Below, in pieces: positions 19,643-28,300 of a stretch of 64,000 bases of DNA. Position 1 is the stretch's first letter. Each line of letters opens with the position of its first letter. A program made the position numbers and the translations under genes. The notes below the pieces were generated by a model. It searched no databases. It saw nothing but the letters and a program-made list of their open reading frames with translations, and was not told the origin of the DNA. The DNA is taken from the NCBI GenBank assembly GCA_037482015.1, contig JBBFKT010000004.1, positions 108,443 through 172,442 of the forward strand. The letters run 5' to 3'. The DNA comes from Thermodesulforhabdaceae bacterium (lineage in GTDB: Bacteria > Desulfobacterota > Syntrophobacteria > Syntrophobacterales > Thermodesulforhabdaceae).

Positions 19643-20479
19643 TCAAAAATCATAGGAGTAATAAAGGGCAATACCTTTTTCCTTGGCATAATCTTCGGCG
19701 TTGGGCTGGCTTACCATATAGGTTACAAGCACAGGGAAGACGTTAGCAAAAACTTTTTCGAGTATTTTAAGTTTCTTTCTTATGAAATTATCTATGTCCT
19801 TCCTTGATAACTGACTTTTGCTCTCGCCAATAATAGTCAGTAACTGACCGTCCTTTTCCGCTTCACCAATGATGTTTACTTCGATGTATTGGCCCTGCTG
19901 ATCTTTAACGAACTTTCTTTTTAATCTGCCCCTTACAGTTAATCCATAATCTTGCTCGAGAAGCTTAGGTAGAGCTTTAAATGCTTCATCTTCCAAACGA
20001 TAACCAACTGTGGCTGTAAGCCCTCCTAGTTGACGTCTAGTTTCAGCGTGTTCGGAAGTAAGCTTTTGAAGTTCTTCTTCGGTGCGTCTTTGAGCTTCGG
20101 CAAGTTCCTGAAGTGCTCGGTTAAGTCTTCCAACTTCCTTTTGGGTTTCTCTTTGAGCTTCAGCAAGTTCCTCCACTTTCTGTTCAGTGCGTCTTTGAGC
20201 TTCGGCAAGTTCCTGGAGTGCTCGGTCAAGTCTTCCAACTTCCTTTTGGGTTTCTCTTTGAGCTTCGGCAAGTTCCTCCATTTTCTGTTCAGTGCGTCTT
20301 TGAGCTTCGGCAAGCTCCCCTATTTTCAACCCTAAATCTCGCACAATTTCTTTTAGTTCATTGAAATCGCTGGTTTTTACCAGGTCGGTATAAGCTTCGT
20401 GAATCACCTGTGCCAGCACCGTGGCTTGTTCCGGGGGAAAAACTGCTTTTAGCTTGCTATGGATGTTTTCGTAGCGCAT
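19643..20479 (-). CDS. Coiled-coil protein with PD-(D/E)XK-nuclease-like C-terminus
   Basis: 278 residues in three parts. Residues 1-54 are helical. Residues 55-140 are a long coiled coil made of near-identical 35-residue units built on ELAEAQRRTEQK and ELAEAQRETQKEVGRL. Residues about 160-278 resemble the restriction-endonuclease fold of DUF3782-type proteins (GYRLEDEAFKALPKLL, then VNIIGEAEKDGQLLTIIGESKSQ, where the E and the GESKS lysine could be active-site residues). Families of this kind are common in Chloroflexi, cyanobacteria and thermophiles with unknown function. It stands alone with no restriction partner. Confidence 0.75.
   Translation of the reverse strand: MRYENIHSKLKAVFPPEQATVLAQVIHEAYTDLVKTSDFNELKEIVRDLGLKIGELAEAQRRTEQKMEELAEAQRETQKEVGRLDRALQELAEAQRRTEQKVEELAEAQRETQKEVGRLNRALQELAEAQRRTEEELQKLTSEHAETRRQLGGLTATVGYRLEDEAFKALPKLLEQDYGLTVRGRLKRKFVKDQQGQYIEVNIIGEAEKDGQLLTIIGESKSQLSRKDIDNFIRKKLKILEKVFANVFPVLVTYMVSQPNAEDYAKEKGIALYYSYDF
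20060..20317 (-). repeat. 105-bp in-frame tandem repeat
   Basis: Two full and one partial copy of a 105-bp (35-codon) unit inside the coiled-coil gene, nearly identical at DNA level. Such identity suggests recent expansion or gene conversion and makes the copy number prone to change. Confidence 0.85.
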
Positions 20480-20544
20480 ATTTTAGTATGGCTCGCCTAT
20501 ATGATACTTCTCCAGCAGAAGAATATCCCGGGTTTTGGCAGAAT

Positions 20545-21852
20545 TCAAGATATTCTATATTCTTGTGTTTTAGATTCTAATTTCACCGAATTCCAGGGAA
20601 CACAGATTGATAAGAGGATCAAGCCGGGAACGGATCCCACGATGGTTAGAACATAGTACATTGTCCAGCCAACTTTAGCAGCTATCAAGCCAGTTGGAAC
20701 GCTCGCTACCACTCTTGTAACTGCCATTAGACTTGAAAAGAAAGCGTACTGTGTTGCTGAATGCTCCTTGTCGCAAAGGCTCATTAGAAAAGCCACGAAA
20801 CCAGCTGTTCCCATCCCACCGGTGAAATTTTCTACTCCAACAGCGATAACCAGCAGATAATAAACCTTTCCTGCCATTGCAAGACATACAAAAACTAAAT
20901 TAGATATAGATTGAAAAAAGGCGAAAATCCATAGAGACTTATTAAGCCCTATCCTTGCTACCACAGCCCCTCCTACAAGACTTCCCACAATGGTGCTTCC
21001 AAGCCCGAAAGCTTTGTTGACAAGCCCTACATCTGAACGGGAAAAACCGAGATCCAGCAGAAAAGGTGTGCTCATGGCTCCAGCCAATACATCACCGAGT
21101 TTGAAAAAGATAATAAAAAAAAGAATCAGCAATGCATTCCGCCTTGTGAAGTAGCTCCGAAGCGGGAATATCACGGCTTCCCCTAGACTCTTTGGCAATC
21201 TAGAAGGCGCTCCAGGCTCCTTTGAAAATGCTGTGGCAACCATGCATAAAATCATTATAAGCCCAAGAACTACAAATACTATACTCCATGGAACATGATC
21301 AGAAAGAACAAGTGCGAAGGCTCCAGACGTCATCATGGCAAGTCGGTATCCTAAAACTGTTGTTGCTGCGCCGGCTCCGCGTTCCTCTGGAGAAAGTATG
21401 TCTGCTCTATATGCATCTATTGCGATGTCTTGCGTGGCGCTCAGAAAAGCAATAGCAAGAGTTACAATGCCCACTGATGTAAGAAGTCTAGGTTCAATGT
21501 GAAATAGAGTTCCCTTTTGTTCGCTCAACCACGCCAGAATTCCTAGAGCAAACACAAGTGCGGTTAATCCCCCCTGAGTCGAAAAAATCCAGCCTCGCCT
21601 TCTTCCCAGAAAAGGAATTACGTAGTAATCAACAAGAGGAGCCCAGAATATCTTAATACTGTAAGGAAGCCCAACTAGAGAAAAAAAGCCGATCGTCTTT
21701 AAATCAACACCTTCAGAAAAGAGCCAAGCTTGAAGGGTAGAGCTGGTAAGAGGTAGGGGAAGGCCGGAAGAAAACCCCAAAGCAGTCATGATAATTACGT
21801 TGTAGCGAAGATAGACGCTCCATTTATTCACGAATGTTTCCGCTAATCCCAA
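20545..21852 (-). CDS. ampG: AmpG-like MFS permease
   Basis: Twelve-span major facilitator of 435 residues. GFSSGLPLPLTSSTLQAWL and IKIFWAPLVDYY are the family marks of AmpG, which imports anhydro-muropeptides from the periplasm for cell-wall recycling; TQDIAIDAYRADIL follows in the fourth-fifth spans as in that family. The longest frame opens with TTG three bases after aroQ; GTG at 21831 is an alternative, and neither has a strong ribosome site. Probably cotranscribed with aroQ. Confidence 0.8.
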   Translation of the reverse strand: MGLAETFVNKWSVYLRYNVIIMTALGFSSGLPLPLTSSTLQAWLFSEGVDLKTIGFFSLVGLPYSIKIFWAPLVDYYVIPFLGRRRGWIFSTQGGLTALVFALGILAWLSEQKGTLFHIEPRLLTSVGIVTLAIAFLSATQDIAIDAYRADILSPEERGAGAATTVLGYRLAMMTSGAFALVLSDHVPWSIVFVVLGLIMILCMVATAFSKEPGAPSRLPKSLGEAVIFPLRSYFTRRNALLILFFIIFFKLGDVLAGAMSTPFLLDLGFSRSDVGLVNKAFGLGSTIVGSLVGGAVVARIGLNKSLWIFAFFQSISNLVFVCLAMAGKVYYLLVIAVGVENFTGGMGTAGFVAFLMSLCDKEHSATQYAFFSSLMAVTRVVASVPTGLIAAKVGWTMYYVLTIVGSVPGLILLSICVPWNSVKLESKTQEYRIS

Positions 21853-21855
21853 TAT

Positions 21856-22293
21856 TTATATAAGTTCGACCGCTGCCCTTAATCCCAGGAGATAGCTATG
21901 AATTCCAAAACCGCTGATCTGTCCTGAAGCTACAGGGGCAATGACGGATCGGTGTCTAAAATCCTCCCTGGCATGAATGTTGGACATGTGAACCTCCACA
22001 ATGGGAACATTTAAAATCTCGAGAGCATCTCTTATGGCGTAGCTATAATGAGTCCAGGCTCCTGGGTTTATCACTACGGCTGCGTATTCTTCCAGATAGG
22101 CACGATGAATTTTCTCAACCATTTCACCTTCACTATTTGTCTGAAAGCATTCTACTTCAACATCCAGTTCCTTCCCTAATTCTTGCAGAGCTTTGTTAAT
22201 TTCTTCCAAAGTCCAACTTCCATAGTGATCTGATCTACGCATTCCAAGCATGTTTAGGTTTACTCCATGAAGGACGAGAATTTTTTTCTTCAT
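21856..22293 (-). CDS. aroQ: 3-dehydroquinate dehydratase, type II
   Basis: Dodecameric type II enzyme forming 3-dehydroshikimate; 145 residues, standard. HGVNLNMLGMR carries the substrate-loop region, NPGAWTHYSYAIRDAL the asparagine/histidine contacts, and EVHMSNIHAREDFRHRS the catalytic histidine and arginine. The normally conserved tyrosine of the NLNMLGxREPxxYG loop is retained in SDHYGS. Read divergently from the lyase gene at 22383. Confidence 0.95.
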   Translation of the reverse strand: MKKKILVLHGVNLNMLGMRRSDHYGSWTLEEINKALQELGKELDVEVECFQTNSEGEMVEKIHRAYLEEYAAVVINPGAWTHYSYAIRDALEILNVPIVEVHMSNIHAREDFRHRSVIAPVASGQISGFGIHSYLLGLRAAVELI

Positions 22294-22382
22294 TAGGTGA
22301 CTCCTTATAAGCTAAACTATTTTCCCGTTGCCTGAGTAGGGCTTTAATTTATCGAAGAAGGCTTAAAGATGGAAAGAGCAAA

Positions 22383-23258
22383 ATGAACATCGAAAAATTG
22401 GTTCTGGAAGATCAAACTCTCAGGGATGGAATACAAAGAGAAAATACTATTCTTTCTACCGATGAGAAGCTTGATCTTATAAAAGAGATGATTTCCTGTG
22501 GGTTGAAGCGTTTTCAAATTACATCTTTTGTAAATCCTAAAAAAGTTCCCCAGATGGCTGATGCAGAAGAGCTAATTTCTAGGGTTCAGGCTTTTACTGA
22601 TATATCCTTTTTTGCCCTTATTTTGAACACTAAGGGGTTGGAAAGAGCACTGAAGGCTGGCTGTTCCAATGTGGAAATTTCCATTTCGGCGAGCCATTCT
22701 CACGGGTTGAAAAATGTCGGTATGGGATTTTCCGATACCATAGATGAGTTCGATAACATGCTTCGTCTGGCGAGAAAGGCTAAGGCTTATATAAAGGTAA
22801 GCATCCAATGTGCCTTTGGCTGTCAATATGAAGGCGCCATATCTGAAAAAGTTGTCGTGGATCTTGTTATGCAAGGGTTAGACGGGGGCGCTCACGAAGT
22901 TTCTCTTGCCGACACAACCGGTATGGCTTTTCCTGAACTGGTTATGGATAGAGTGGCTAAAATTAAGGAAATGATTTCTTCTACGCCGCTTTTTCTCCAT
23001 CTGCATGATACAGACGGAAAAGGTATTTCTAATGTTGTGGCAGGGATAAAAGCTGGAGTCCGCCATTTTGACGCTACCCTTGGGGGAACGGGAGGATGTC
23101 CTTTTATTCCTAATGCTCATCCAAACGTGGCTCTGGAATCTCTCGTTGAAGTGGCTCATCAGATGGGCTTTGAGACTGGCATTGATAAGGGTGGACTCGA
23201 TCGTGTCAGGGAAAAGCTTATTTATAAACTTAAAAGGGTTTGTTCTGTGTTGTCTTAG
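22383..23258 (+). CDS. mvaB: Hydroxymethylglutaryl-CoA lyase-like DRE-TIM enzyme
   Basis: TIM-barrel carbon-carbon lyase, 291 residues. LEDQTLRDGIQRE near the N-terminus matches the metal-binding DRDGLQNE strand, ITSFVNPKKVPQMAD is family-specific, LHLHDTDGKG holds the metal histidines, and LGGTGGCPFIPNAHPN carries the active-site cysteine loop. The DRE-TIM family and HMG-CoA lyase branch are clear, though CoA substrate identity is inferred. It may serve leucine or acyl-CoA breakdown; no such partner genes are adjacent. Confidence 0.8.
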   Translation: MNIEKLVLEDQTLRDGIQRENTILSTDEKLDLIKEMISCGLKRFQITSFVNPKKVPQMADAEELISRVQAFTDISFFALILNTKGLERALKAGCSNVEISISASHSHGLKNVGMGFSDTIDEFDNMLRLARKAKAYIKVSIQCAFGCQYEGAISEKVVVDLVMQGLDGGAHEVSLADTTGMAFPELVMDRVAKIKEMISSTPLFLHLHDTDGKGISNVVAGIKAGVRHFDATLGGTGGCPFIPNAHPNVALESLVEVAHQMGFETGIDKGGLDRVREKLIYKLKRVCSVLS

Positions 23259-23306
23259 ATATTCACGTAAATTCACGTAGATGATCACGAGAAGGGGGAT
23301 AGGAAA

Positions 23307-23507
23307 ATGGAACAAATTTTTAAAGTAAAGGGCATGTCCTGCCAGCATTGTGTAAAGGCTGTAACAAAAGCTCTTCAAGTTTTAGAAGGCGTAAAAAGAG
23401 TTGAAGTAAGTCTCGAAAAAGGCGAAGCAAGGATAGAAACTGAAAAACCCCTAGATACTGAAACCATAGCCCAAACGCTCAAAAAGGCTGGATATGAAAT
23501 AGGCTAG
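23307..23507 (+). CDS. Heavy-metal-associated (CopZ-like) chaperone
   Basis: 66-residue HMA domain with the metal-binding GMSCQHC motif at residues 9-15 and a ferredoxin-like beta-alpha-beta layout. Such proteins carry Cu(I) or similar ions to P-type ATPases. No ATPase or CopY-type regulator is nearby, so the partner is elsewhere. A GGGGGATAGG site precedes the ATG. Confidence 0.88.
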   Translation: MEQIFKVKGMSCQHCVKAVTKALQVLEGVKRVEVSLEKGEARIETEKPLDTETIAQTLKKAGYEIG

Positions 23508-23664
23508 GGGAGAAGTTAGGGAAGGGGCAGAATTTTATCTTTTTGTAACTTACCTGAACAAAATCTAAATTTTTGTTGATAACAAAAACTTGCAGAGTCA
23601 TAATGACTTTGTGAAAAGATGTATTTACTCTCTCGACAATGGATTAGCTCAAGGAGACAGAAAT

Positions 23665-24072
23665 ATGAAAGTATGGGAATTCATGACCAAAAAGATCGAA
23701 TGGATAAGTGCTGACGACTTCGTCTATGATGCAATAGAGCGGATGGTGAACAAGCGAATTCGATCTCTTGCTGTTTTTTATCCGGAAGATCCTGATCAGA
23801 GAGGAGTAATTACGGCACGAGACGTAGTTTTTAAAGTGCTAGGAGAGGGTAAAGATCCCAGAAAGACCAAAATTCGAGATATCGCTTGTAAGCCCATGAT
23901 TTGCATTTCAAAAGATGAGGACATGGAAAAAGTGCTCGAAATAATGAAGGAACTTAATATTGCTCGAGTCTTTGTTTGTGGTGGTGAAGAAATTATAGGG
24001 GTTGTGGCGCTGATGGATGTTATGTATGCGACTTTGATTGAGCGAGCGAGGTCAAATCATAACAATGTTTAA
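23665..24072 (+). CDS. CBS-domain-pair protein
   Basis: 135 residues holding two CBS motifs that together form an adenosyl-nucleotide sensor (Bateman module): KVWEFMTKKIEWIS with GVITARDVV, then CKPMICISKDEDMEKV with GVVALMDVM. I use the ATG at 23665 because AAGGAG precedes it; a TTG-initiated frame would begin 25 codons upstream. It is followed by a PhoU-like protein and a phosphate permease, so it may gate that transport, an inference from position. Confidence 0.85.
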   Translation: MKVWEFMTKKIEWISADDFVYDAIERMVNKRIRSLAVFYPEDPDQRGVITARDVVFKVLGEGKDPRKTKIRDIACKPMICISKDEDMEKVLEIMKELNIARVFVCGGEEIIGVVALMDVMYATLIERARSNHNNV

Positions 24073-24691
24073 AAAATTCTTTTCTTCAGAAAAGCACGAG
24101 CAAATTGCTCTGCAGGAGATGAGAAAGCATTTGGAACTCCTGGAGCGAGCTTCCAAGTGTTTGGTGGATTTTTTGAAAGAGGGCAATAGAGATCTTATTG
24201 ATGAGATTGTTGACATAGAACGAGAGGGAGACATCGTCCGAAGAGACATCCTCACCGTGCTTTACAAAGGGGCATTCCTTCCTTACCTTCGCCCGAGCCT
24301 TTATCGTTTTGTAGAAATTGTTGATGAAACGCTTGATTTAGTTGAGGATGCCGCACGCCTTCTGGAATTCGTTCCACTTGCTTCGTCTCTTCGTGATGAT
24401 GCTTTGCAAATCGCCGTTCTGAACACCGAAATGATACAAATGCTTATTATAGCCTTCGATACTTTCGTTGTAGGGGATGATTTGAGAGAAAAGATTCTGG
24501 CAATAAGACTTTACGAAAAACGAATTGATGATCTGTATCACGATTTATCCCTACGTCTTGTTGATATTCCTATTGAAAGCTTTTGGCATGGAAAAGGAAT
24601 CGCCGATTTTTTTTCCTTTCTCGTCAGAATTAGCGACTTCGTGGAAGATGCTGCTGACGTGCTTTCGCTTCTTCACCTCAGTTTAAGTTAG
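24065..24691 (+). CDS. DUF47 (PhoU-like) protein
   Basis: All-helical protein, about 208 residues, with the DUF47/UPF0111 pattern (DIEREGDIVRRDI, RFVEIVDETLDLVEDAARLLE, RISDFVEDAAD). DUF47 genes commonly sit beside PiT phosphate permeases and are thought to regulate them. The ATG at 24065 overlaps the CBS gene stop; a TTG nine codons earlier is possible. Confidence 0.88.
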   Translation: MFKKFFSSEKHEQIALQEMRKHLELLERASKCLVDFLKEGNRDLIDEIVDIEREGDIVRRDILTVLYKGAFLPYLRPSLYRFVEIVDETLDLVEDAARLLEFVPLASSLRDDALQIAVLNTEMIQMLIIAFDTFVVGDDLREKILAIRLYEKRIDDLYHDLSLRLVDIPIESFWHGKGIADFFSFLVRISDFVEDAADVLSLLHLSLS

Positions 24692-24707
24692 AGCGGAGAA
24701 AGCTCCT

Positions 24708-25646
24708 ATGGCTAAAGAATGGCTTCTTTCTAGCGGGCTTCTTATGGGATGGAGCCTTGGGGCAAACGATTCGGCGAACATATTTGGAACTGGTGTTGCT
24801 AGCGGCTTAATTCGCTACCGCACAGCGATACTTGTCACGGCTTTTTTTGTCATGCTTGGAGCAGTTCTCGAAGGACAAAAATGTCTTAATTCCCTTGGTA
24901 GCTTATCCAGTCTTTCTCATTTTGAAGCCTTTGTTGCTCTCTTAACCTCGGCTTTAACCATGACCCTGCTTACTTTCCTTGCTCTTCCCGCTTCAACTTC
25001 TCAAGCAATCGTCGGAGCCCTTATGGGCGTGGCGATGTATCACGGAAATCCAGACTTTTCAGTCCTCAGCAAGATTGTAATATGCTGGGTCTTAACCCCG
25101 ATTGGTGGAATAGTTTGTTCCGTAGTTCTTTATAAGCCGTTCAGAACATTGCTGGTTGACAGAATAAAATCTCTGGTTGCTAGAAACCGCCTTTTTTTTA
25201 TCGGCATACTTGTTACTGGTTCGTATGGAGCCTATTCCTTGGGTTCTAACAACGTTGCAAACGTTACCGGAGTGTATGTAATTTCCGGACTTCTTTCTCC
25301 TACTCTGGCTGTGGTGTTTGGAGGATTAAGTATTGCTCTGGGAGTTCTTACATACAGCAAGAAAACTATGATGACCGTGGGAAAATCTATTGTGCCTCTG
25401 GATCCCTTTTCCGCTCTGCTGGCAGTTCTTTCAGAAGCTATAGTGCTTCACGTTTTTACTCAAATTGGAGTTCCTGTATCGTCTTCACAGGCTATTGTTG
25501 GAGGAGTTCTTGGTGTCGGTGTGGTTCGAGACTTTCGCACCGTTAATTTTCGTATTTTTGCAAAAATCATCGTTGGATGGGTTATGACCCCCATTATTTC
25601 CGGTTTCTTGACCTGGGGATTTTTATTGTCCCGCTCGTTTTTATAA
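24708..25646 (+). CDS. pit: PiT-family inorganic phosphate permease
   Basis: Membrane protein of 312 residues with the duplicated PiT signatures GANDSANIFGTGVASG near residue 18 and GSNNVANVTG near residue 182, plus two ALPASTSQAIVG/PVSSSQAIVGG re-entrant motifs. It exchanges phosphate (or metal phosphate) with cations. Directly after the DUF47 partner, and in the same cluster as a CBS protein and a TSUP permease. Confidence 0.9.
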   Translation: MAKEWLLSSGLLMGWSLGANDSANIFGTGVASGLIRYRTAILVTAFFVMLGAVLEGQKCLNSLGSLSSLSHFEAFVALLTSALTMTLLTFLALPASTSQAIVGALMGVAMYHGNPDFSVLSKIVICWVLTPIGGIVCSVVLYKPFRTLLVDRIKSLVARNRLFFIGILVTGSYGAYSLGSNNVANVTGVYVISGLLSPTLAVVFGGLSIALGVLTYSKKTMMTVGKSIVPLDPFSALLAVLSEAIVLHVFTQIGVPVSSSQAIVGGVLGVGVVRDFRTVNFRIFAKIIVGWVMTPIISGFLTWGFLLSRSFL

Positions 25647-25661
25647 AGCAGGAGGATTATT

Positions 25662-26582
25662 ATGTTCGACTTTTTATGGTATCGATTCCCAACATCAGGC
25701 GTTGAAACCTACCTTTTTGTTCCACCCCTTGTGATGTTTATAGCCGCTTCTATTACGGCAACGGGTGGAATATCAGGGGCTTTTTTGCTTCTGCCCTTTC
25801 AGGTGAGTGTGTTGCATTACACTTCGCCCGGGGCAAGTGCTACGAATTTTATTTACAACATTGTAGCTATTCCTGGTGGGGTCTATCGCTATATTCGCGA
25901 TGGAAAATTCTCCTGGACGCTCTTCCTTTCGCTCATGATAGGAACTCTCCCCGGGGTTTTCTTTGGTTACTGGATGCGAATTGTCTATCTTCCAGATCCC
26001 AAACGCTTCAAATTCTTTGTTGGTTGCGTGCTTCTATATCTTGGACTTAGAACTATCTGGAGTGCTCTGGGAGAATTTCGTAAAGGAGGCGTTAGACCAA
26101 CCCAGGTTAAAGGTCGCATATCAAAAGAAATGTTTGGTTTGAGAAGTTATGTGGAATTTGAAAATCGCGGATATGAGTTTTCAAGCCTTGGAGTTATGAT
26201 TGTTGCTCTTTTCGTAGGGGTAATTGGTGGAGCTTATGGGATTGGAGGCGGAGCGCTTATGGCTCCTTACCTTATTTCGGTTCTCGAACTGCCTGTCTAT
26301 ATCGTTTCAGGGGCAGCTCTCTGTTCTACCTGGGTTACTTCCATACTCGGTGCTGTAATTTATGCTGTTGGTCCTCTTTCAACCCCGTCCACCCAGACGT
26401 CTCCTGATTGGTTGTTGGGTGCTCTTTTTGGGGTTGGTGGATTTTTAGGAACTTATTTCGGTGCCTGGCTACAAAAGTATCTTCCTTCTTCCTGGATAAA
26501 AGCGGTGCTTGGAATAATCATAGTTTACATCGCTATTCGATATGTTTCGCCCATGGTGGTAAGCACTCTTTCTTCGAAATAG
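25662..26582 (+). CDS. TSUP (TauE/SafE) anion permease
   Basis: 306 residues with seven to eight hydrophobic spans and the two homologous TSUP halves: ASITATGGISGAFLLLPF near the start and GGAYGIGGGALMAPYL after the central loop. The family moves sulfite, sulfonates or other organosulfur anions. The central loop (about residues 140-180) is hydrophilic. Placement after a phosphate permease with an AGGAGG site suggests one transcript ending at the adjacent terminator. Confidence 0.85.
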   Translation: MFDFLWYRFPTSGVETYLFVPPLVMFIAASITATGGISGAFLLLPFQVSVLHYTSPGASATNFIYNIVAIPGGVYRYIRDGKFSWTLFLSLMIGTLPGVFFGYWMRIVYLPDPKRFKFFVGCVLLYLGLRTIWSALGEFRKGGVRPTQVKGRISKEMFGLRSYVEFENRGYEFSSLGVMIVALFVGVIGGAYGIGGGALMAPYLISVLELPVYIVSGAALCSTWVTSILGAVIYAVGPLSTPSTQTSPDWLLGALFGVGGFLGTYFGAWLQKYLPSSWIKAVLGIIIVYIAIRYVSPMVVSTLSSK

Positions 26583-26616
26583 TTCCACTTCCTTGAACAA
26601 ATTACACGTTCTTGTT

Positions 26617-26640
26617 CCCCCTCTCTGGAGGGGGTTTTAT
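26617..26640 (+). terminator. Terminator after the transport cluster
   Basis: CCCCCTC at 26617-26623 pairs with GAGGGGG at 26628-26634 around a four-base loop, followed by TTTTATTT. Confidence 0.88.
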
Positions 26641-26836
26641 TTCTGTAGTCAGCTTGGGATAGTTTTAGAAGCTTACCAAACTTTGTCGTGTTTTTAAGTG
26701 AGTTGGATTGAATATCTTTTCCAGGTGTATTATAGTCAGTAGGGTAGGAAGCCACTCGACACATGAGATTTTCTGATTTCTTATGTGAGTGGCACCAAAA
26801 GTTTTAAGGATTTTTTCGAAAGGAGAAGATTATATC

Positions 26837-27355
26837 ATGGCTATTCTTCGCATATGCACCTATCCAGACCCGGTGCTTCGAGAGAAAGCGCAACCTATAA
26901 ATCAGATAGATCGAGCTATAAGAAAGCTTGCTGATGATATGGCAGAAACGATGTATGCTGCCCCCGGCATTGGACTTGCCGCCAACCAAGTGGGCATTCC
27001 CAGAAGGCTTATTGTGCTAGACTTGCAGGAGAGAGATGGGCATAGTGGGCTCATTGTGCTGGTCAATCCTGAAATTGTGCAGGCGTCCGGATCTATCAGA
27101 CATGAAGAAGGATGCCTCAGTGTGCCGGGGTTTTATGCTAAAGTAACTCGCTTCGGGCGAGTTCTGGTTCGAGGACTTAATCTGGATGGGAAAACGGTTG
27201 AAATAGACGCTCAAGGGTTACTTGCAGTGGCTCTCCAACACGAAATAGATCACCTTGATGGACGCCTTTTCGTAGATCATCTTGGTCCTGTGGGAAGAGA
27301 ACTTTTTAAGAGAAAGTGGAAAAAACGTCAGGAATCTGAACATGCAGTTTCATAA
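26837..27355 (+). CDS. def: Peptide deformylase
   Basis: Removes the formyl group from nascent proteins; 172 residues. All three family motifs are present: GIGLAANQVG (motif 1), EEGCLSVP with the metal cysteine (motif 2), and the zinc motif HEIDH within LQHEIDHLDG (motif 3). The start is set at 26837, after AAGGAGAAG, rather than an in-frame ATG 16 codons upstream, because this gives the usual MAILRICTYPDPVLR opening. Overlaps fmt by 14 bases. Confidence 0.96.
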   Translation: MAILRICTYPDPVLREKAQPINQIDRAIRKLADDMAETMYAAPGIGLAANQVGIPRRLIVLDLQERDGHSGLIVLVNPEIVQASGSIRHEEGCLSVPGFYAKVTRFGRVLVRGLNLDGKTVEIDAQGLLAVALQHEIDHLDGRLFVDHLGPVGRELFKRKWKKRQESEHAVS

Positions 27356-28298
27356 GCATCCTTCAGTTGTTTTCTTTGGCACTCCGGAATTTGCTCTCCC
27401 GACTCTTGAATCTCTAGTTGAGGCGGGATGTTATATTCCTCTCGTGGTCACCGCTCCCGATCGCCCTAAAGGAAGAGGGCTGCGCCTTACCCCACCACCA
27501 GTTAAAACTCTTGCCCTTTCTCTTGGTCTCAGAGTCTTTCAACCAGAAAAGCTAAAAAACTCGGAAACGATTAGCGCTATTCTCGACTGTAAGCCTGATG
27601 TTTTGGTAGTCGTAGCTTACGGAAAACTTATTCCACCGGAACTTTTTCAAGCTGTGCCGTTTGGAGCGTTGAATGTTCATCCTTCGCTTCTACCGAAATA
27701 TCGAGGTCCTGCGCCTATTCAGCGAGCTGTTCTCGCCGGTGAAAACATAACGGGTGTTACCATTATGCTTATAGATGAAGGACTCGATTCAGGGCCTATT
27801 TTGGCGTCCAGGTCTATCCCTGTTAAGCCTTTCGAAACCGCAGGAGAATTATCAGAAAGACTTGCCTGCGAGGGAGCAAGCCTTCTCGTGGAAACTCTTG
27901 ATAAATGGCTAGGAAAAGAGATAACCCCACAACCTCAGAATCACGATGAAGCTACCTTTGCTCCCGCTATCCAAAAAGAGGAAACCAAAATTTATTGGGA
28001 GCAGCCTGGGCAAAATATTGTCAATGTTTGCAGGGCCTTCGATCCTACACCTGGAGCATATACAATCTTCAAAGGAAGGCGGATTAAATGTTTTAGTGCA
28101 AAGATAGCTTCGATGAAGTTTCCAAAGGCAGTGCCAGGAGAAGTGGTAGGTTTTAACGAAGAAGGGCTTCTTGTCTGCACGGGCGATGGTGATATAGTGG
28201 TGATGGGGGAGTTACAGATTGAGGGGAAAAAACGCCTTCCTGCTAAGGAATTTGTAAAAGGTGTGCCTGATATTGTCGGTTCTAAACTGGGTGAATAA
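27342..28298 (+). CDS. fmt: Methionyl-tRNA formyltransferase
   Basis: Formylates initiator Met-tRNA using 10-formyl-tetrahydrofolate. FFGTPEFALPTLESL opens the protein; NVHPSLLPKYRGPAPIQ carries the catalytic asparagine-histidine, and DEGLDSGPIL the catalytic aspartate. 318 residues, normal. The ATG lies inside the end of def, so the pair is coupled and the two enzymes cover opposite steps of the formyl cycle. Confidence 0.96.
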   Translation: MQFHKHPSVVFFGTPEFALPTLESLVEAGCYIPLVVTAPDRPKGRGLRLTPPPVKTLALSLGLRVFQPEKLKNSETISAILDCKPDVLVVVAYGKLIPPELFQAVPFGALNVHPSLLPKYRGPAPIQRAVLAGENITGVTIMLIDEGLDSGPILASRSIPVKPFETAGELSERLACEGASLLVETLDKWLGKEITPQPQNHDEATFAPAIQKEETKIYWEQPGQNIVNVCRAFDPTPGAYTIFKGRRIKCFSAKIASMKFPKAVPGEVVGFNEEGLLVCTGDGDIVVMGELQIEGKKRLPAKEFVKGVPDIVGSKLGE

Positions 28299-28300
28299 TC

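Noticed and set aside
20060..20317. Possible CRISPR-like repeats
   Set aside because: Units are contiguous, 105 bp, in frame and coding; no spacers.
20030..20335. Plus-strand repetitive open frame rich in Ser, Phe, Leu and Lys
   Set aside because: Mirror of the 105-bp repeats in the coiled-coil gene; the repetition comes from that gene.
23665..26582. CBS-DUF47-PiT-TSUP cluster as a novel system
   Set aside because: DUF47 beside PiT is a common phosphate-transport arrangement; the addition of CBS and TSUP genes is mildly unusual but not evidence of a new system.
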